Shown in pieces: positions 6,582-8,890 of a stretch of DNA of 8,890 nt (within the stretch, counting starts at the first letter, position 1; every line of letters starts with the position of its first letter). The notes beneath the pieces are model-generated. The model did not search any database. It worked only from the letters and a program-made list of their open reading frames with translations, and had not been told where the DNA came from. Position numbers and translations under genes: made by a program. Source of the DNA: JACVRW01 sp035705985 (GTDB lineage: Bacteria; Actinomycetota; Thermoleophilia; Solirubrobacterales; Thermoleophilaceae); assembly GCA_035705985.1 (NCBI GenBank), contig DASSVP010000238.1, positions 1 through 8,890 of the forward strand. Direction: 5' to 3'.

Positions 6582-7211
6582 GTGATCCTGTACGACCACC
6601 CGGCGTCCGGGAACTGCATGAAGGCCCGGATCCTCCTGCGCCAGCTCGAGCTCCCGTTCGAGCGTGTGACGGTCGACCTCTTCAAGGGCGAGACGCGCAC
6701 GCCCGAGCACTTCGCGCGCAACCGCGACGGGCGCGTGCCCGTCCTCGAGCTCGATTCGGGCGAGACCATCGTCGAGTCGAACGCGATCCTGGCGCACCTC
6801 GCGGAGGGCACCCCGTACCTCCCGGATCCGGGCCTCCCGCGCACGCGCGTGTTCGAGTGGATGTTCTTCGAGCAGGACCGAATCGAGTCGGAGCTGGGCT
6901 ATGCCCGCTTCCTGCGGCTGTCGGGCCGCCACGAGCAGCTGCCCGCGGTCTACGGGAACCGGCTCGAGCGCGGACGCGACGCGCTCGCCGCGCTCGACCG
7001 CGGCCTGCGCGACGGGCGCGAGTTCGTGGCCGGCCGGTACTCGATCGCCGACATAGCGCTCTACGCCTACGTGCACTGCGCGGAGGACGCTGGCGCGGAG
7101 CCGAGGGGCCACGACACCATCGCCGCGTGGCTCGACCGTGTGGAGGCACAGCCGAGATTCGAGAACGACCTCGAGCCGGTACCCGCTCACGCGTCGGAGC
7201 GGCCCGTCTAG
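6582..7211 (+). CDS. Glutathione S-transferase family protein
   Basis: The protein has 209 residues with a two-domain GST layout. The N-terminal thioredoxin-like domain (1 to about 78) has 'HPASGNCMKARI' (6-17), the active-site segment in which S9 or C12 would act, then 'GRVPVLEL' with cis-proline P53, then the thiol-binding 'ESNAIL' (65-70). The helical C-terminal domain carries the N-capping motif 'GRYSIADIALYAY' (151-163). Such proteins conjugate or reduce small electrophiles with glutathione or act as thiol-disulfide reductases. Most actinobacteria use mycothiol instead, so the thiol used here is open. It reads away from the nucleotidyltransferase gene and ends 12 bases from the convergent ABM-like gene. 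Confidence 0.9.
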   Translation: MILYDHPASGNCMKARILLRQLELPFERVTVDLFKGETRTPEHFARNRDGRVPVLELDSGETIVESNAILAHLAEGTPYLPDPGLPRTRVFEWMFFEQDRIESELGYARFLRLSGRHEQLPAVYGNRLERGRDALAALDRGLRDGREFVAGRYSIADIALYAYVHCAEDAGAEPRGHDTIAAWLDRVEAQPRFENDLEPVPAHASERPV

Positions 7212-7223
7212 GCCGGCCGCCGG

Positions 7224-7517
7224 TCAGCCGTCGCGCTCTGCGCGCACTCGCACCACGCCGACCGTCACATCCGGCTGCCCGTCCACCAGGTCCGCGGCGC
7301 TCTCGCGCACCCAGTCCCCCGAGCGGCGCGCCGCCTCGGCGACGGCGTCGGCCGTCTCCCCGACCGTGACCGAGGCCGCGGTGCCGTCCCCGCCGTCGAT
7401 GACGTAGTAGCCGACGAAGCCGTCGACCTCCCTGACCTGATCGACGAACTCGCTCTCGACCCTGCTCACGAGCGTGTCGATGTCGCGGACGCGGTAACGG
7501 CGAACCGATGCGTGCAT
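7224..7517 (-). CDS. Small ABM-like (dimeric alpha/beta barrel) protein
   Basis: The protein has 97 residues. The sequence reads 'MHASVRRYRVRD' and then 'FVDQVREVDGFVGYYVIDGGDGTAA' (24-48, in pieces), followed by a helix rich in alanine and 'DWVRES' (68-73). This beta-alpha-beta pattern with a central 'GFVGYYV' strand is typical of the antibiotic biosynthesis monooxygenase fold. Members range from heme- or quinol-handling monooxygenases to proteins of unknown role, and no catalytic residues can be named here. It begins 18 bases after the STAS gene, with a GGAG ten bases before its ATG, so the two are likely co-transcribed. Fold assignment is moderate; function unknown. Confidence 0.7.
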   Translation of the reverse strand: MHASVRRYRVRDIDTLVSRVESEFVDQVREVDGFVGYYVIDGGDGTAASVTVGETADAVAEAARRSGDWVRESAADLVDGQPDVTVGVVRVRAERDG

Positions 7518-7535
7518 TGGCAGTGCGCTCCGTTT

Positions 7536-7871
7536 CTAGGTCGAACGCCGGAAGGGCAGCCCGTGCGTCATCTCCGCGAGCGCGAACACGCGCATGACCG
7601 CGGGCGGCCCGGGCTCGACCTCGAATGCGAACCCGTCCTGCGCGGACTCGTTCGTCCACCTCATGACGAGGTGAAGCCCGGTCGAGTCCATAAAGGTGAG
7701 GCCGCTCAGGTCGAGCACCAGCGTGCGGACGCCCGACCTGCGCTGATGCCGCAGCTCCTGCTCCACCTCGCCGACCGTGGCCATGTCGAGCTCGCCGCGC
7801 GGGCGAACGACCACCTGGTCGTCCTCCGGGGCGACCTCACAGCTGAACAGCCCGGCGTCCTGCGCCAACAC
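7536..7871 (-). CDS. STAS-domain protein, anti-sigma factor antagonist-like
   Basis: The protein has 111 residues from the GTG at 7871, about the size of SpoIIAA/RsbV proteins. The STAS fold is seen in 'QVVVRPRGELDMATV' (19-33), 'TLVLDLSGLTFMDSTG' (50-65) and a following helix. S63 in the D-S-T-G motif aligns with the serine that partner anti-sigma kinases phosphorylate, so it could work in a partner-switching pathway controlling an alternative sigma factor. No kinase, phosphatase or sigma gene is nearby. An upstream ATG at 7919 is in frame, but GGAGG at 7876-7880 points to the GTG at 7871; the adjacent TTG at 7868 is also possible. The ABM-like gene follows 18 bases downstream. Confidence 0.88.
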   Translation of the reverse strand: MLAQDAGLFSCEVAPEDDQVVVRPRGELDMATVGEVEQELRHQRRSGVRTLVLDLSGLTFMDSTGLHLVMRWTNESAQDGFAFEVEPGPPAVMRVFALAEMTHGLPFRRST

Positions 7872-7875
7872 TTGC

Positions 7876-7880
7876 CCTCC
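7876..7880 (-). promoter_or_regulatory. Strong ribosome-binding site (GGAGG) for the STAS gene
   Basis: On the minus strand GGAGG is four bases before the GTG at 7871 and seven before the TTG at 7868. It argues for the shorter protein rather than the ATG at 7919. Confidence 0.6.
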
Positions 7881-7960
7881 GATCGATCCTGATTGAAGAA
7901 CAAGCACGACGTCCCACAAACACCGCGCCTCGCTCCTGGCGATACATCGACTGAGCCGGC

Positions 7961-7985
7961 CCCTACGGACCTTCCAGCCGTAGGG
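7961..7985. repeat. 8-bp perfect inverted repeat, possible terminator or operator
   Basis: CCCTACGG and CCGTAGGG pair perfectly around a 9-base loop, about 90 bases upstream of the STAS start. There is no T-run on either side, so a classic intrinsic terminator is not shown. It might stop transcripts from the right or be a regulator site for the STAS-ABM operon. Confidence 0.4.
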
Positions 7986-8140
7986 CGATCCTAGCGCCGA
8001 TCCAGCGCGGCGACCATCCCCTCATAGGGTGACGCGTCCGCCCAATAGCGGCACCGCACCGGCCCCCTGCCCAAGTTCCCGGAGGCCCAAGCACAAGCTG
8101 CGAGTGCGATGCCTTCCCGAACATACCCACGGCAGGCGGG

Positions 8141-8161
8141 CCTAACCGATGCGCGGTTAGG
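8141..8161. repeat. Perfect 8-bp hairpin (CCTAACCG/CGGTTAGG)
   Basis: CCTAACCG (8141-8148) pairs exactly with CGGTTAGG (8154-8161) around a 5-base loop. The last three bases also belong to the next, longer stem, so the two cannot both be fully formed. Confidence 0.5.
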
Positions 8162-8203
8162 GCTTCACCGCGACGTTCGAAGGTTCCGAAAGGTGGAAGC
8201 CCT
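8159..8203. repeat. 11-bp stem with single bulge, GAAA-capped inner hairpin possible
   Basis: AGGGCTTCACC (8159-8169) pairs with GGTGGAAGCCCT (8192-8203), leaving one bulged G. Within the arm, CC-GAAA-GG (8186-8193) could form a small GNRA tetraloop on the plus strand as an alternative. This is the longest stem in the non-coding region and looks like RNA rather than protein-coding sequence. Confidence 0.5.
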
Positions 8204-8308
8204 GCGCTCCTCGAGCGTCCCCGCTGCGCCTGCGCTGCCTCGCTACTGCTGCTCGGCTCTCTCGTCCTCTGGGGCGTGACCGCGCGAAAGGAGAGAACGC
8301 TAGGCCGG

Positions 8309-8330
8309 CCCGGATTCCTCGCGAACCGGG
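8309..8330. repeat. 8-bp hairpin with one bulged A
   Basis: CCCGG-A-TTC (8309-8317) pairs with GAACCGGG (8323-8330) around the 5-base loop CTCGC. It lies in the same structured stretch as the larger stems. Confidence 0.4.
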
Positions 8331-8375
8331 GTGGATACCGAAAGTCAGTGAGGGAAAGCCGGCGGACGCCGTGAA

Positions 8376-8415
8376 TGCCCTGCAGCAAGTCGGGACCAAC
8401 TTCGGCTGCAGGGTG
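8376..8415. repeat. 9-bp stem extended by inner 4-bp stem
   Basis: CCCTGCAGC (8378-8386) pairs with GCTGCAGGG (8405-8413). Inside it AAGT (8387-8390) pairs with ACTT (8399-8402), leaving a 2-base bulge and an 8-base loop. G-U pairs can extend the base to 8376-8415. Together this is about 13 Watson-Crick pairs in 40 bases. Confidence 0.5.
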
Positions 8416-8476
8416 CAGTTCGAGGCCCAACCCGGCGCCCCCTACAGGCATCTCGGTCCACAGCGACCTCGAAATC

Positions 8477-8486
8477 GGCTTAAGCC
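8477..8486. repeat. 10-bp palindrome GGCTTAAGCC
   Basis: A perfect palindrome containing the A/T-centred TTAA, just after CCTCGAA (8467-8473), which pairs at distance with TTCGAGG (8419-8425). It could be a protein-binding site or part of the structured region; no function is shown. Confidence 0.3.
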
Positions 8487-8650
8487 TCCGCACGCGGTCG
8501 TAGCGCCGCCATAGCTTCAAGTGGGCCAGTTCTGCTCTGCCGCAAGGATCGCCGCCTGCCACTTCCCAGGCAGTCCTCGAATGTGGCGGCCTCAAGCAGC
8601 GCCCGGCTCAGCTCGGCGCTCGCGATCGCAGACGGGCCCGCCCTCGGCGC

Positions 8651-8890
8651 CTACCGCGTGAGCCTGATCGTGCGCCGCTTGGTGGTGGCGTTGCCGGCGG
8701 CGTCCCTGGCGGTGACAGTGACCGTTGCGGTCACCCCCTTGCCCCGCCCAAGGGCACGCCCGATCGCCGTGAGCGCCTTCCCCTGGAGCCTCAGCTTCAG
8801 TGTGGCCCTGGCGCCTTTCGCGATTTGCCTGGTGGCGGACCTCAGCTTGAACCGCCTGGCTGAGCCGCGGACCACGACCTTGCCTCTCGC
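8651..8890 (-). CDS. C-terminal end of a probable secreted Ig-like/repeat protein, 5' end cut
   Basis: The final 79 codons of a protein that enters from the right edge; the frame is open to the last base. The visible part is rich in basic residues and beta-prone: 'KVVVRGSARRFKLR', then 'GARATLKLRLQGKALTAIG', then 'GVTATVTVTARDAAGN' followed by 'KRRTIRLTR' at the end. 'TVTARDAAGN' followed by a basic strand is the usual last strand of Ig-like or cadherin-like repeats in large extracellular proteins of Thermoleophilia. It is probably outside the cell or on the surface, but the signal peptide and any catalytic domain lie beyond the window. A GTG at 8875 is in frame but is unlikely to be the start. 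Confidence 0.7.
   Translation of the reverse strand, partial: ARGKVVVRGSARRFKLRSATRQIAKGARATLKLRLQGKALTAIGRALGRGKGVTATVTVTARDAAGNATTKRRTIRLTR

Larger units (their letters stand above)
7872..8650. other. Non-coding region with no convincing gene, rich in inverted repeats
   Basis: About 780 bases separate the STAS gene from the incoming secreted-protein gene. A 210-codon open frame exists on the minus strand (7963-8595), but its third codon positions are far less G/C-biased than in every neighbouring gene, it has runs of low-complexity serine/alanine, and it matches no family I know. A plus-strand frame (8161-8514) has no start codon until a GTG at 8371. The region instead holds several stem-loops, listed separately. 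It may be a structured RNA, a long 3' untranslated region, or a decayed insertion. Confidence 0.6.

Noticed and set aside
7200..7219. Terminator between the convergent GST and ABM-like genes
   Set aside because: Only a 5-bp CGGCC/GGCCG stem and a GGCCGGCC palindrome are present, with no T-run; ordinary for GC-rich DNA.
8331..8360. Resemblance of 'GTGAGGGAAAG' near 8347-8357 to a conserved 23S rRNA segment
   Set aside because: The match is only about 11 bases; the flanking sequence does not follow 23S rRNA and no other rRNA landmarks are present.
8100..8420. RNase P RNA, tmRNA, tRNA or group II intron domain V in the structured region
   Set aside because: I looked for their hallmark segments (tRNA acceptor and T-loop, RNase P core, domain V hairpin) on both strands and saw none.
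1..8890. CRISPR array, insertion sequence, prophage or defence genes
   Set aside because: No regularly spaced direct repeats, transposase, integrase or recognisable defence domain was seen.

Overview
The window looks like chromosomal DNA from a very high-GC actinobacterium. Coding third positions are mostly G or C, several genes start with GTG or TTG, and PLP is made by the PdxS/PdxT route. The right-hand end carries the tail of a secreted protein with a 'TVTARDAAGN' motif and a basic end, a style common in Thermoleophilia (Solirubrobacter/Conexibacter relatives). That placement is an impression from protein style and gene content, with no marker gene behind it.

Layout, left to right. Positions 1-1023 (minus strand): yebC (translation factor/regulator), overlapping by one base a DoxX-like membrane protein that runs off the left edge. 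Positions 1070-2092 (plus): a membrane-bound GGDEF diguanylate cyclase with intact catalytic and inhibitory sites. Positions 2093-2235: a short convergent gap that holds at most a broken signal-peptide-like fragment. Positions 2236-6427 (minus, transcribed right to left): a tight co-directional run of glucose-1-phosphate cytidylyltransferase-like nucleotidyltransferase, RpiR/MurR-type regulator, pdxS, pdxT and M29 aminopeptidase. Two of these junctions are 4-base start/stop overlaps (GTGA, ATGA) and the other gaps are about 40 bases. Positions 6428-6581: a divergent promoter region with a 12-bp palindrome and two -10-like hexamers sitting 6-7 bases from GTG starts, as expected for leaderless mRNAs. 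Positions 6582-7211 (plus): a glutathione S-transferase family protein. Positions 7224-7871 (minus): a STAS-domain anti-sigma-factor-antagonist-like protein followed by a small monooxygenase-fold (ABM-like) protein. Positions 7872-8650: about 780 bases with no convincing gene but an unusual density of inverted repeats. Positions 8651-8890 (minus): the C-terminal end of a large, probably extracellular repeat or Ig-like-domain protein that enters from the right edge.

Functional links. PdxS and PdxT form the PLP synthase complex. The cytidylyltransferase and RpiR-type regulator upstream suggest that sugar-phosphate sensing and nucleotide-sugar production share a transcript with vitamin B6 synthesis, but that is inference from spacing alone. 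The STAS and ABM-like genes form a probable two-gene operon. Most genes belong to well-known families. The least explained part of the window is the structured non-coding region at about 7960-8490.
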